In this document: piece after piece, positions 21,310-32,259 of the stretch | How positions within the stretch are numbered: the first letter of the stretch is position 1 | Layout of the letters: each line of letters starts with the position of its first letter | NCBI GenBank assembly: GCA_963555705.1 | Contig: OY743176.1 | Span: 43,787,026 to 43,851,025, forward strand | Direction of reading: 5' to 3' | DNA from: Ligustrum vulgare | Lineage: Eukaryota; Streptophyta; Magnoliopsida; Lamiales; Oleaceae | DNA: 64,000 nucleotides | Position numbers and translations under genes: made by a program | Notes under the pieces: model-generated | Seen by the model: only the letters and a program-made list of their open reading frames with translations | Database searches by the model: none | Told to the model about the DNA's origin: nothing

Positions 21310-21982
21310 TTTGGACAATTTCTTCTCACATGACTAGATTTACCGTAGTTCCAACACATTACCTTCTTCTTCATGGAGTTACCTCTCTTCCATTTTTCAG
21401 TAACAAGCAAAGTGTTTTCAGATGAACTGTCACTTCAACCTAATCAACTTAACTTCTGAAAATTCTACTGTTTCCTTCTTGTACATCAAATTCAGCATGA
21501 TGTGCTCAAACGTAGATGGAAAAGACCGGATGAACCTTATCCGCATCATCAATTTTAACCCCAATAGATTTCAGATCAGAAACAATCTCATTGCGAATAC
21601 TAAGATGGTCTAAGATTTTTGTACCTGCATTCATTCTCAAAGAATGAAATCGCTCCTTCAGATACAAGCTATTTGACAAGCTCTTCATCTGATACAACTC
21701 TTCCAGTTTTTTCCATAGTTCCTTCACAGCAAATATCCCATAAATATTTGCAAGAACATTTTTGGCTAAACAAAGTTGTAACAAGCTAGGAGCCTTCAAA
21801 TTCAAATCTTCTCAATCTTCATCACTCGTGTTGGATGCAGTTTCTTTGTCAAAACTTGGGGCTGGGTTTTCCTTCAAAAAATTTTGCAGTCCCGTCTGAA
21901 TCAATTCATCCATGACTTGTATTTACCACTAGTAAAAATTGATCTTCCAATCAAATTTCTCCACGTTGTACTTTCCAAACAT
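21310..21982 (-). pseudogene. Copia gag remnant
   Basis: The minus frame begins MFGKYNVEKFDWK at 21982, has stops, then an open stretch of about 99 codons. That stretch carries the Copia gag (UBN2) signature: LAKNVLANIYGIFAVKELWK, KKLEELYQMKSLSN, RFHSLRMNAGTKILDHLS and IGVKIDD. About 130 bp further, a zinc-knuckle-like CWNYGKSSHVRRNC is present with its second Cys changed to Tyr. Gag normally packages element RNA; this copy has stops and frameshifts. Traces of the protease lead-in follow down to about 21180, and no pol is seen beyond. Confidence 0.75.
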
Positions 21983-22061
21983 ATTTTCTTTTGCTCCAAA
22001 AATCTTGAACCACCTGATGCTCCGTTAATTAGACGTCGATTTTCCCCGACGACGGCGCTAC

Positions 22062-22651
22062 TATTGGGAATTACACACAAATTCTCTCTCTAATTAACCC
22101 CACAGGAATTGTGATGTTCAAGAAATAATTGAGCCAACAAGAAAATAAAACGACAATGCAAAATTTACGTGGTTCGGCTACTTGCCTACATCCATGGACC
22201 CTCGCCAAAGCTTTTCACTATATAATAAATTGTTACAACTATATAGAATTTGCACTCACCAAACCCCCCTCCCCCCAAGTATTGTAGGAAAAATAACCAA
22301 GATTTACCACATCTACCAATTTCTACTTCTTTGTACAACCCACAAAGAACCTAAGAAAAATCAAGATGCTAGACTACATTTTTCCTCACAATACTCTTTA
22401 GTCAATGTGTAATTAATTGGCTCCTCAATACACATATTTATAAGTAAACATAGCCCAAAAACGTGTATTACTTGTTTCCCAAGATATTTCCTTGTTGAAG
22501 TAGAAAAATCAGAATAAAGAAAGAAATTCATGTCAAAAGATTATCTTCCTTTTCTTTTCATCTTTAACTTGGTCTCCAAGTTAACCAATTTAACAAGAAA
22601 ATTAATTGTTCAAGATATTCTCATTCTTAATTTTGGTCATATATCCCAACA
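22062..22651 (-). repeat. Right (5') LTR of the gag-only Copia
   Basis: 590 bp, from TATTGGGAATTAC to ATATCCCAACA. The first G of the usual TG end is A here. Confidence 0.8.
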
Positions 22652-22731
22652 ATTTTTACACTTCTCTAGAAAAAGAATTTTAATTAAAGTTAATATGTTA
22701 TTAGTATAATCATTCAAGGTCGATAGGGGAA

Positions 22732-22750
22732 GGGGGGGGGGGGGGGGGGG
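22732..22750 (+). repeat. Poly-G tract (19 G)
   Basis: An uninterrupted run of 19 G preceded by GGGGAA, in otherwise AT-rich DNA. It could fold as a G-quadruplex, and its exact length is prone to sequencing error. Confidence 0.85.
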
Positions 22751-22825
22751 AAGTTTAGCGACTTTTGGTGGTTCCAAATGACAAAACCTCACTTGATCAT
22801 AGGTAGAACGGAAATTGGCAAGTAC

Positions 22826-23010
22826 TACAGGCAGCGGCTAAATGAACGAAGCTTAATTAGGCAGCTTTTAAGGATAGCGTCGATTACTATGACATCATAG
22901 TTATTTGTCAGTGTGATAATGGGGAAATGGTAGCTGTTATTGCTAAATTCAACTGGAGAACGGCTTCTGCCCTTATTGGAGAATGTATTGCTATGCTTGG
23001 AGGATTTTGA
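22826..23010 (+). pseudogene. RNase H-like (RVT_3) fragment, probable LINE relic
   Basis: The frame reads QAAAK, stop, TKLN, stop, AAFKDSVDYYDIIVICQCDN, then GEMVAVIAKFNWRTASALIG and ECIAMLGG. The spacing of LNxAAF, the Gly-containing turn and the final GECIAML matches plant RNase H-like domains found at the ends of LINE ORFs and in their domesticated relatives. Two stops and its isolation mark it as a relic. Confidence 0.4.
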
Positions 23011-23508
23011 TTTTAGGGGACACTGGATATGATAACTGCGAGTTTGGAGTCACATAGTAGAATTGCAAATCAGTAAATAGTCCCAAATTTCATGGACATG
23101 CATGGGTTTTTTTATGGGCTCTGTTCAATCAGTTTATAAATGGTAGTTTATAAATATTGTTTATAAATAAGAAACATCAGAAACTTTCTTAAATGCATTT
23201 TTTAAAAGGTAAAAAATGAAGACGAGAATCTTTTACCAGCCAAAATTGTTGACTTTTTTGAAAATTTATATTTTCAATAAAATATTGTCCCGTGGTCATT
23301 TATAAACAAAATTTATAAATAAACTTTATCGAACAGAGGCTAATGCACCATGTTTGAGCCATATTTTTTAAAATTCATTTTCGACATTCATATTCTATTA
23401 ACGAAATAATTTTATATATAAATAAAAATTTATCCCTACTTTTGTGCATTCTATCAAAATCAATTTTTACAATTTTTATTTTTTAAAAAATAAGATTCAT
23501 ACAATTTC

Positions 23509-23690
23509 TGGTTAGGATTATAGTTGAAGTTGTCAAAGATTTTAGGATTTCATTCAACTAACAAGTCTTATTATTTGGGACATGTAGGTAGGGTTTGATT
23601 ATTTTTTGTAAGGCTTATATAAGCCAATAGATTGCTTTGAATAATTATCAATCTGATATTTTAGTAAATTGTATTACAGAGTTTACAACA
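23509..23690 (+). repeat. 5' LTR of the outer Copia
   Basis: 182 bp, starting TGGTTAGGATTA. It lacks about 50 bp present in the 3' LTR (around the run ATCATTTATCTCATTC). Confidence 0.75.
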
Positions 23691-23693
23691 ATA

Positions 23694-23705
23694 TGGTATC
23701 AGAGC
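23694..23705 (+). other. Primer-binding site of the outer Copia
   Basis: Exact TGGTATCAGAGC three bases after the LTR. Confidence 0.85.
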
Positions 23706-23773
23706 TCCATCATGGGGCCTAATTGTGAGAGAAAAGAAACAGCAATTTCTTAAGAAGAGAGTGTGACCTAAGT

Positions 23774-24638
23774 ATGGCAGTTGAAAGTAACTTTGTTGAA
23801 CCCACATTCTGAAGTTTGATGATCATTATGATCATTAGTCCATGCTTATGGAAAACTTTCTTCATTTAAAGGAGTATTGGAGTTTGGTGGAGAATGGTAT
23901 CCCTGCTACACCAAAAGGAGTGGAACTCACTGAAGATTAACGAAAGTCTATTGCTGACCAGATGCTAAAAGACTTGAAGGTCAAAAATTATCTGTTTCAA
24001 GTCATTGATCGAACTATTATGGAGACCATCTGTAATAGAGATACTACAAAGCACATTTGAGACTCTATGAAGCAGAAGTATCAAGGTTCCACAAGAGTCA
24101 AAAGAGGATGGCTCCAAGCCTTCAAAAGGAGTTCGAGGTTCTACAGATGAAAGAGGCTGAAAGTGTTGATGAGTACATCACTTGAACACTCACCATAGCA
24201 AACAAGATGAAGATTCATGGTGAAATCATGAAGAAAGTTGTGATCATTGAAAATGCCTTGAGATCAATGACCTCAAGGTTCGACTATGTTGTGTATTTAG
24301 TTGAAGAGTCTAATAAATTAGACACTTTAACCATTGATAAGTTGTGGAGCAGCATGTTGGTGCATGAGCTAAGAATGAATGGGCATGGAGGAGATGAGAA
24401 GGGATTGAAGGTGACATATGATGATATATTTAGTGGAGGAGGAGGAGGAGGAGGAGATCGTAGTCGTGGATCTTTTCAAGGAAGAAGCAGACAATCATTA
24501 AACAAAGCTATAGTAGAGTGTTATGAGTGTCATCAATTAGGAACTTTCAATATGAATGTCCTAAATGGGAGAAGGAAGCTAATTATGCTGAACTTGAGGA
24601 GGAAGACGAGATGTTGATATCATAAGTGGAGCTTAATT
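23774..24638 (+). pseudogene. Outer Copia gag, cut by the SIRE-like insertion
   Basis: Begins MAVESNFVEPTF, and after stops and frameshifts continues with KEYWSLVENGIPATPKGVEL, DQMLKDLKVKNYLFQVID and MKQKYQGSTRVKR, the DUF4219/UBN2 gag blocks of Tnt1-like elements. An open segment from 24207 has LTIDKLWSSMLVHELRMN, a Gly run and a partial zinc knuckle CYECHQLGTFN whose second half is lost to a frameshift. The gag tail then reads VELN at 24638 and resumes as QSQRED after the nested element at 34452. Confidence 0.75.
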
Positions 24639-25937
24639 TCTTAACTTATTTAAGTTGACATTTTTTATTTTTCTACATGTACGTAATTTAAGTGAATTTA
24701 ATTTAATTACTTAATAATTTCTTGGACTTATGATTATGTATATCTTCCAAAATTTCTTGGAGTAATTATCTAATGTAATTGATAATGTTTGGAGATAAAT
24801 TGTGTTTCTTATCTTTTATGATAAGGATCAAGAATTGTGATAATGTTTTATTTGGTCTAAAATTCTATATCCTATATATTTATGATAATGATTTAATATT
24901 TGGAGATAATGTTTGTCACTTATTATTCTTGATAAGTATTGTGATAATATTTTAGTCTTGCTCAAATATTCCTATTGGTCGAAAATCATGGCCTTATTTC
25001 TTGTGGTGTCCAAGTTTGTGTATATCACTTAGTTGGTAAGTGATTCACTTATGGTAAGATTCTTTATTTCATAATTATCTCTGATTTCTTACTTTATCTC
25101 TATTTAATTTGTAATTATCTTATTGCAAAAAATAGAGATTGTGCATATCTAGGTTTCTTGGTGGACAAGAAACTCATGTGCCTATATATAGAGAAAGTCG
25201 GGATGTTTTTCTCTCAAGTTAATAAAGTCGAGAAATTAGTATTGTGCTGAAAATATACTCGGCTTCTTCATATTGGTGACTTCTCCAGTTTGCACGACCG
25301 ATTTAAAGAATTAGAGCTTATTCTTTCGTGCAAAAATCAATCTTCAAGTCTTGAAGTCAACAATTTTCGTGTGGTGCTAAACATATACACGGCTTTTTCA
25401 ACATCTTGACTTCGTTTCTCCGAGAGGAGTTTGTCAATCACTACGAGAAGAAAAGACTTCATCCAGAAGATCAAACGGGAGGTTTGGATCAAGATCGAAT
25501 GAGAGTTCAGTTTGCTGAAGATTGTTGCAGTCTCAAAGAAAGCTACTGAAGGGTGGTAGGACGCCAGCTCATATTACACGCCATAGAAGAATCAGAGAGT
25601 GATTTATTTCTTGGGTTTTTGATATATTTATGTGTAAATTTATCCTGTAGCTTAGATTGAACTTTGTAATCACTTTTCTTATTAATGATTGATTTTTGTC
25701 CGTAGGGTGTGGGCACATGGGTTTTTCTCACGTTAAGCTCAAATATCGTGTTCATTTACTTTATAGTTCTGCATCGTATATTTACTTGTTCACGTTTTAT
25801 AATCCAGACGGATCTGTGATAACAAGATTCATCTGGATCTACGCTGAAACTTCTTTTTCTATTAATACTCTATTGTCAAGACAAATCTGTAACAGTCAGT
25901 CTCGCCTTAGTAAATATTAGACAACTTTAAATTTTCA
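24639..25937 (+). repeat. 5' LTR of the SIRE-like Copia
   Basis: About 1.3 kb, ending AAATTTTCA just before the primer site. Related in reverse orientation to the LTRs at 8195-9451 and 11026-12119. Confidence 0.8.
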
Positions 25938-25989
25938 ATTGGTATCAGAGCAAGTTCACTTCTAGAAAGGGAGTATCCAGTTGTCTAAA

Positions 25990-26950
25990 ATGGAAAATTC
26001 TGCATTCCTTATGCCCCCTTGTTGACTGGTAATAATTATGTATATTGAAAAATTCGTATGGAAATTTTTATTCAGTCCATTGATGAACATTGTTGGACAT
26101 CTATTCTTGATGGTTACACAGCACCCACTGTCATTGCTGGAGGCATTGTCACAACTGTATTTAGAAGTGCATATACTGCTGATGAATTACCTAATGCAAA
26201 TTGGAATTCCAAAGCACTTAACGCTATTGTTTCTTTGGTTGATCCAGATCAATTCAGGCTTATTTCTTCCTTAAGAACCGCCAAGAAAGTATGGGATTCT
26301 TTGAGGGTAGCAAATGAAGGAACCAATGCTGTCAAAACCTCCAAGCTACAGATGATCACTCTTAAGTGATCTCACAAACTCAGCAGAAGCCCTTGGAAAA
26401 ACATACTCCAACGAGCAGATTGTGCAAAAGATCCTCAGATCCTTACCAGAAAGATTCCATGCTAAAGGGACAGAGATTGAAGAAAGCAAAGATCTTTCAA
26501 TCATGCGAGTAGAGGAACTTGTAGGCTCACTTATGACCTATGAGTTAAATCTAGTACGAAGAAAGAAAGACAAGAAACCAGGGATTGCATTCAAAGCAAG
26601 CAACGAAGAGTCACACGAATCTGGAGAGACAGATGACTAAGAAAGCTTCGCACTTCTCACCGGGCAATTCAAGAAATTTCTCTAGGGCAAACAAAAAGAA
26701 AGGTCTTCCAACCTTCAAGACCATAATCAAAATCAACAAAAACAAAGGAGGAAAAGCAATTTCTATCCCAAGAATAATGCCAACTCAACTGAAGGAAAGC
26801 ATAAAAATCGTACTCAATGCAGAGCATGTGAAGGATATGGACACATCGCAACAGATTGGCCCAACACTCTAAAGAAGACCAAAAGAAAGGAAGGTCATGA
26901 ATGTTACGTGGAGTGATGGGGACACAGATGAATCTGATTCAGATTCAAGC
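25990..26950 (+). pseudogene. SIRE-like Copia gag
   Basis: Begins MENSAFLMPP at 25990. The frame at 26058-26369 carries IFIQSIDEHCWTSILDGY, NWNSKALNAIVSLVDPDQF, AKKVWDSLRVANEGTNAVK and SKLQMITLK, diagnostic of the large-gag Copia group. 26422-26640 holds ILRSLPERFHAKGTEIEE and the Lys-rich end. A zinc-knuckle-like CRACEGYGHIATDWPN follows near 26818, with the final Cys changed to Trp. Broken by several stops and frameshifts. Confidence 0.75.
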
Positions 26951-27004
26951 ATCTGCAATTCTGAAAAATAGGTAACTATCTTTACTGCTTTACAGTCATC
27001 TGGT

Positions 27005-27373
27005 ACTGATTCTGGAAACTCTTCTTATGCAGGAACTAACTCGGATGAATCTGGATTAAACACTGAAAATTTGAAAAAAGAACTTTAAAAGGCAGAGGAA
27101 AGGATACAACTGTTGCAAGCCGTGACTGAACACAATAGGGAAAGTCATCCAGATATATTTGTATTCCCAGATGATGAACAAAATGAGGTAAGTAGGTTGA
27201 GCACAGAACTTGCTAAAGCACAAGACAAGATCAAGAAACTGGTACGTGGATCTGTCCAGCTTGATGAAATTCTGAACACTAGCAAACCCGTTAGCTTAAA
27301 AAGTGGTCTTGGATATGAACGTAAAGATAAAAATCACGACAATAAAATGAACTTTGTGAAAGAATCTGGATAA
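27005..27373 (+). pseudogene. Gag-pol linker with coiled coil
   Basis: An acidic Ser/Asp-rich segment is followed by a coiled-coil stretch EVSRLSTELAKAQDKIKKL and a TGA at 27371. It lies between the first and second zinc knuckles, a layout known from SIRE-type elements. Confidence 0.5.
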
Positions 27374-27569
27374 GGATACAAGGAGCAAAGTAGAAACAAC
27401 ACGGATGCATCTATCTCCTACCATCATCAATTCAATACTGCTGGAACTCAAAACTCACATCCATCCAGGAACCATACAGGTAGACAATTTCAACCGAATT
27501 TTTACAAGCAAGATGAATATGTCCGTCAAGCTGGCAGAAAATTTCAACCTCGTCAGAGTCGGCAAGATA

Positions 27570-29152
27570 CATTTGTGTTCCAGGTATTCTGTAATTTTTG
27601 TACCAAGTCTGGTCATGATATTTTTAGGTGTCATGAATACTTAAAATTAATCAACTCACACAAAAGAGGACTTATGACTAGGCAAGATAAGAAAATTAGA
27701 ACTTATGCCTATGTAGTTCAATTATCTTTTAGTGCCTTGATTCCTAATGCCTAGTATTTTGATAGTGGATGCTCTAGACACATGACCGGTGATCTCTCCT
27801 TGCTATCACACTTTGAAAAAGGTGAGACAGGTGTTGTTACATTTGGTGATGGCCAAAAGGGTAAAATAGATGAATCTGGAATCATCAATATTAAATGATT
27901 GTCTACATTAACCAATGTTTTGTATGTTTCCTACATTAACCAATGTTTTGTATGTTATTGGGTTCAAAGAAAATTTGATTAGTGTAGGACAATTATGTGA
28001 TGATAACCTACTTGTCATGTTTTCTAAAGACTATTGCAAGGTATTAAGTTGTGACAAGAATTTAAATCCGTTAAAAAGTGTCTTGTTTGAGGGATTTAGA
28101 TCCAAGGAAAAATGCTACACACTTGAAAGTCATATAACTTGCAATTCTATGAGGACCAAAATCGAGGAACTGTGGCATAATCGGTTAGGGCATCTAAACT
28201 ACCATGATCTCATGAAGATGACAAGACTATAGGCTATGAGAGGCTTGCCTAACATAAAAAACATTCCAGATAGAATCTGTAGTGACTGTCAAAAGGGTAA
28301 GCAAATCAAAAGTCAACACAAATCAGGTCATCTATTAATACCTCTCATATTCTCGAACTAATTCACATGAATCTGATGGGTTCTATTCAAAAGGAAAGTA
28401 TTGGTGGGAAGAGGTACATTTATGTTTGTGTTGATGATTTCTCCAGATACACTTGGGTTATGTTTATTCATGATAAATCTGATGCATTTGACAATTTTGC
28501 TAATCTTTTTACAAAATTGAGTAATGAAGAGGCCGACGAACATGTAAGAGTCAAAAGGATCAGAAGCGATCATGGAAGAGAGTTTGAAAACTCTAACTTT
28601 GCAGATTTTGTATCCAATATGGAATCAAGCATGATTTTTCAGACCCAAAGACTCCTCAACAGAATGGAGTGGTGGAAAGGAAAAATAGAACTATGCAAGA
28701 GATGACTCATGTCATGCTAAAAAGCAATAAATTGCCTACAAGATTTTGGACAGAAGCCATAAATGCTGCTAGTTACATTATCAATATAGTCATTCTTAGA
28801 TCAGGAACAAATCAAACTCCCTATGAAATCTAGAAGGGTAGAAAACTTAGGGTTGACTACTTTCATGCTTTTGGAAGTAAATGCCATATTTTAAAAGATA
28901 GGGAACATCTACGAAAATTTGACTCAAAATCTGATGAAGGAATATTTTTGAATTATGCTGAAAACAGTAGGGCTTATAGAGTATACAATCTTAGAACCCA
29001 AACTGTTCTTGAATCAGTTAATGTGAAAGCGGATGATACTAATGGTCTGAATTCTGACTTGCAGGAAGTAGAGGCTGATCAGTTGGATATTCCACCAAAA
29101 CAGCTAGATGAAATTGGAAAAATAGTGGAGAAACCAAACCTAGCAAAAAGTT
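27570..29152 (+). pseudogene. SIRE-like Copia protease and integrase
   Basis: A second zinc knuckle CNFCTKSGHDIFRC (near 27589) is followed by the protease active-site block YFDSGCSRHMTG (near 27761). The pre-integrase segment contains NLISVGQLCDDN and ELWHNRLGHLNYHDLMKM with its HxxxH zinc ligands. The integrase core reads DLMGSIQKES-like, YVCVDDFSRYTWVMFI and KRIRSDHGREFEN. A frameshift near 28620 then leads to PQQNGVVERKNRTMQEM and FWTEAINAASYIIN, where the third acidic residue (E of VVERK) is kept. A 28-bp tandem duplication at 27903-27956 adds residues to the pre-integrase part. Confidence 0.75.
27903..27956 (+). repeat. 28-bp tandem duplication in the pre-integrase region
   Basis: CTACATTAACCAATGTTTTG and the following bases occur twice in immediate succession, period 28, length not divisible by 3. 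Confidence 0.85.
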
Positions 29153-29279
29153 AGAATAATACTGAAAAATGTGACACAGATGTATCTGGATGTGCAAATA
29201 CATCTGCCTTTTCAGAGGCATCTGACTAACAAGATACACCTGATGCTGCAAAACCAGAAGTATTGAAAAAACCATCTGC

Positions 29280-29905
29280 TAGAGTTCGAAAAGCTCATCC
29301 ACTTGACAACATTCTCACTGTTCTGTCTAAAAGGATGTAACCAAAAGATAATTTGCTTCCGATATGGGAAACATCTACCATATGTCCCTAATTGAACCGA
29401 AAAATGCCAAAGAAGCCTGGACAGATGAAAACTGGGTATAGGCAATGCAGGAGGAACTCAATCAGTTCGAAAGAAACAACGTCTGGGAATTGGTGCCCCG
29501 TCTAAAAGAATGAAATGTAATTGGGACCAAATGAATATTCAAAAACAAGTTAGATTAACAAGGAAATGTAGTTAGAAACAAAGTCAGACTTGTTGCTCAA
29601 AACTACACTCAGATTGAAACAGATGTTGGAAGATTATGGGATTTCTACAGAACAAGCCACTATATATTGTGACAACACCAGTGTCATCAACATCTCAAAA
29701 AACCTTGTCCAACACTCCAGAACAAAACACATTGATATCAGACACCACTTCATCATAGAATTGGTGGAACAAAAGATTATCAAACTAGAGCATATATAGA
29801 CTGATCTAAAGCTTGCAGATTTGTTTATTAAGGCCCTCAATACTGTCAAATTTGAAAACCTTAGGAAACAAATTGGAGTAACCTCCTCCAAAATAGGATC
29901 CTGAA
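29280..29905 (+). pseudogene. SIRE-like Copia reverse transcriptase stub and RNase H end
   Basis: The reverse transcriptase begins normally (MPKKPGQMKT, NVWELVPRLKE-like, VRNKVRLVAQNYTQ) but joins at about 29612 straight to QMLEDYGISTEQATIYCDNT. The catalytic YVDD region and everything between are missing. The RNase H tail is recognisable: CDNTSVINISKNLVQHSRTK, HIDIRHHFI and LADLFIKAL. Confidence 0.7.
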
Positions 29906-31165
29906 TATTTAAAAAAAATTGCATTTTTTATTTATTTTTTCTTTTTCATGACCTATCATATTCTTATACTAAGTATAGATCATGTTTTTTTGCTTACAGA
30001 TATATTTGAGTGCTTGAGGCTGATAATGAGACAGATACCTTTGGCTGATGTCAGTCAACATTTCTTCAAATGAATGTAACTAGCACTCGAATCTTGACAA
30101 ATCTAAGGGATAGGTCACTACTGTCACAGCTGTTTGGTTGATTTCTGATTGAGGTTTTATATTTTGTGTAGACCTATAATCTGAAACTTGCTTTTAGCAT
30201 TGCGTGCATTTTCTTATTGTCCAAGGGTAAGGCTAGTGGAAAAGAAGGCTGTCAATCCAAGCCAAGTTCATATCCTTTATGTTCAAAATTTAAGAAAAAA
30301 AATCAAAAAGAAAAAGAGGAAAATCTAGTAAGATAACTTCTAGGGATTGTGTGAAAGTGCCAATCCAAGCCAAGTTCATACACTTTTTTCTAATCTAAAG
30401 GAAAAAATCTAGTAACATAACTTCTGTGAACTGTGTGAAGCTATTTCCACCTCCAAAAGACATTGCCACAATATTGAAAAAGTCGGCAAGCTGAATTTGA
30501 GAAAATGCACTTTATTTAGATATTGATTAGTCTGATTGTGCACTACGGTGACAAATCAATAAGTCAGGACAATCATATGGTTTTGACAGTATGTGGATGA
30601 ATAAGGGTTGCTTGGATCATACACACACACACACACACTTTAATCAACTTAATCATGTAAGTGGTGGACTGTACACTGCTAGATGTATCTACTTCAACAG
30701 ATGCCAACAGCGCTTAGATGCATCTCAGGTACCCAGATGCATCTAGAATTTTCATTTATGAATTTTTAGATATTTTTTTTGAAAATCTTTACTTAAGGCT
30801 ATTATGGACTAATGTGTGCGAATCTTGCAGAATAAGTCAGTTAATTATGGGGCCCAATTTTGGTAATTTATTTGTTACCTAATTCATGAATTATTCTATT
30901 TTCATACTTATCCTTTTTTTTTTAAGGAAAGAAAATTGACAAGAACTAGGATTCTCAAGAGATATCATTATCCACAAGGAATGCAATTAAAACAAAATCT
31001 CTTGAATTCTATTTATACTCAAATTCCTTAAAAATCTCTTCTCGGTTTCCACTCTCTCTCACATTTGAAAAACCTACAAAAAACCCTCTTAAACCACCTT
31101 GATATCCAATCTCTGCCTATATCCGAACCAAGCCAAGGCGACTCCACCACCAAGCCACAAATCCG
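29906..31165 (+). other. Non-coding spacer between pol and the extra ORF
   Basis: No gene seen. It contains a 22-bp motif repeated near 30253 and 30361 (CAATCCAAGCCAAGTTCATA) and an (AC)n microsatellite near 30620-30639. Confidence 0.5.
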
Positions 31166-31860
31166 ACACCTGTGTTTGGTAATCTTCCTACCAGACACTT
31201 TTCTCCCTTAGATATTCGAAGTGAATTGATGGGTGCAGGAGAAATATCGGTCAAACAGACAAAAACAAAGGTAGAGATGCCAAAAGATGATAAAGATGTC
31301 GAAGAAGGTAAATCTGGAAACAAATCGGCAGAAGATGCAGAGGGATCTGACCAGGACACATGCGAATGTGCTGAGTCAAAGTCAAAGGATGAAGAAGAGG
31401 AAACTGATGAATCTATAAGTGAGGATGAATCTAATGATCCAAAATAATTTGACAAAGAACAAACTACTAGACCAGACAAAAAAAGGGTGAAGAAAACAGT
31501 GTTTTCAAAGCAAAGAAGATCGAGCACAAAGGAGAATGCATCTGCCGCTCTAGATGGATCTAGGTATAACCCTTCATCATTTGTTAGCACTCCTATACAG
31601 ACTGCCAAAGGGTTTCAAGAGATTGGAAGATGATCTGATCATCTCTCCCAAACAACTGAACAGGGTAAAGTGCAAAAAGGACTCTTGACACATAGCCTTC
31701 TCACTGAATAACAGATTAGGGTAATGAAAGCAAAAGTTGTTGAACACGAGACTACTGTTAAAGGCTTGAGGAAATACATAAGCCCACTGGAACAAAAAAT
31801 CAGAAAAAGGACTGAGATACATCTCAGTACCAGAGGCTAAGTCCGGGTGCATCTGGCCTC
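31166..31860 (+). pseudogene. Extra 3' ORF of the SIRE-like Copia
   Basis: The frame reads FGNLPTRHFSPLDIRSELMG, then a long acidic Glu/Asp/Ser/Lys stretch ending DESISEDESNDPK and a stop. It resumes KKRVKKTVFSKQRRSSTKEN and YNPSSFVSTPIQTAKGFQE. The SSFVSTPIQTAKG block matches SSFVCTPMQTARG in the ORF at 9814-11023, and a downstream charged coiled-coil part (VMKAKVVEHETTVKGLRKYI) corresponds to its C-terminal coil. The central EFYANI domain is missing here. The position between pol and the polypurine tract is that of an envelope-like ORF, but I see no signal peptide or membrane segment. Confidence 0.55.
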
Positions 31861-32259
31861 ACTGGTTTTGAAGTTTTCTGAAACTCTACTTTTACTTCCA
31901 GTATATATGGACTGTAACCGAATTTTTCCTAATTTTTGTCTACTTGTGCTTATATTGGCAGATTACAAAACGTGAAAGGCTTCCCCTATTTCTTCCAAAA
32001 AGGGGGAGTAGTATTTTTTCCTCATCATTTCCGGATTAATTGATTGATGAAGTAACTTATGGTTTATTTGGATACTCCTTCATGTGCTTATTATTTTCTC
32101 TCGTTACATGCATGAATTTGTTGAAGTGAACTTATTATGATGCATGACTTGAGGGGGAGAATTTTGATAGGGGAGCTTTATGGTTGCATGTTACTTCTAT
32201 CTATATTTTTGAAAAGATGATTAGGTTTTGAAAAATTAGAAAAAGTCAAAGGGGGAGAT

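Larger units (their letters stand above)
19636..22651 (-). mobile_element. Copia LTR retrotransposon with gag only
   Basis: LTRs at 19636-20868 and 22062-22651 share the ends TGTTGG (TATTGG on the right copy) and CCCAACA. The 5-bp duplication ATTTT is intact at 19631-19635 and 22652-22656. The gag remnant (21310-21982) reads on the minus strand. Integrase, reverse transcriptase and RNase H are all absent, so this is a deletion derivative. The left LTR is twice as long because it contains a MITE fragment. Confidence 0.85.

Noticed and set aside
31117..31852. Minus-strand ORFs of 163 and 91 codons
   Set aside because: Ser/Asp-rich antisense shadow of the acidic plus-strand ORF.
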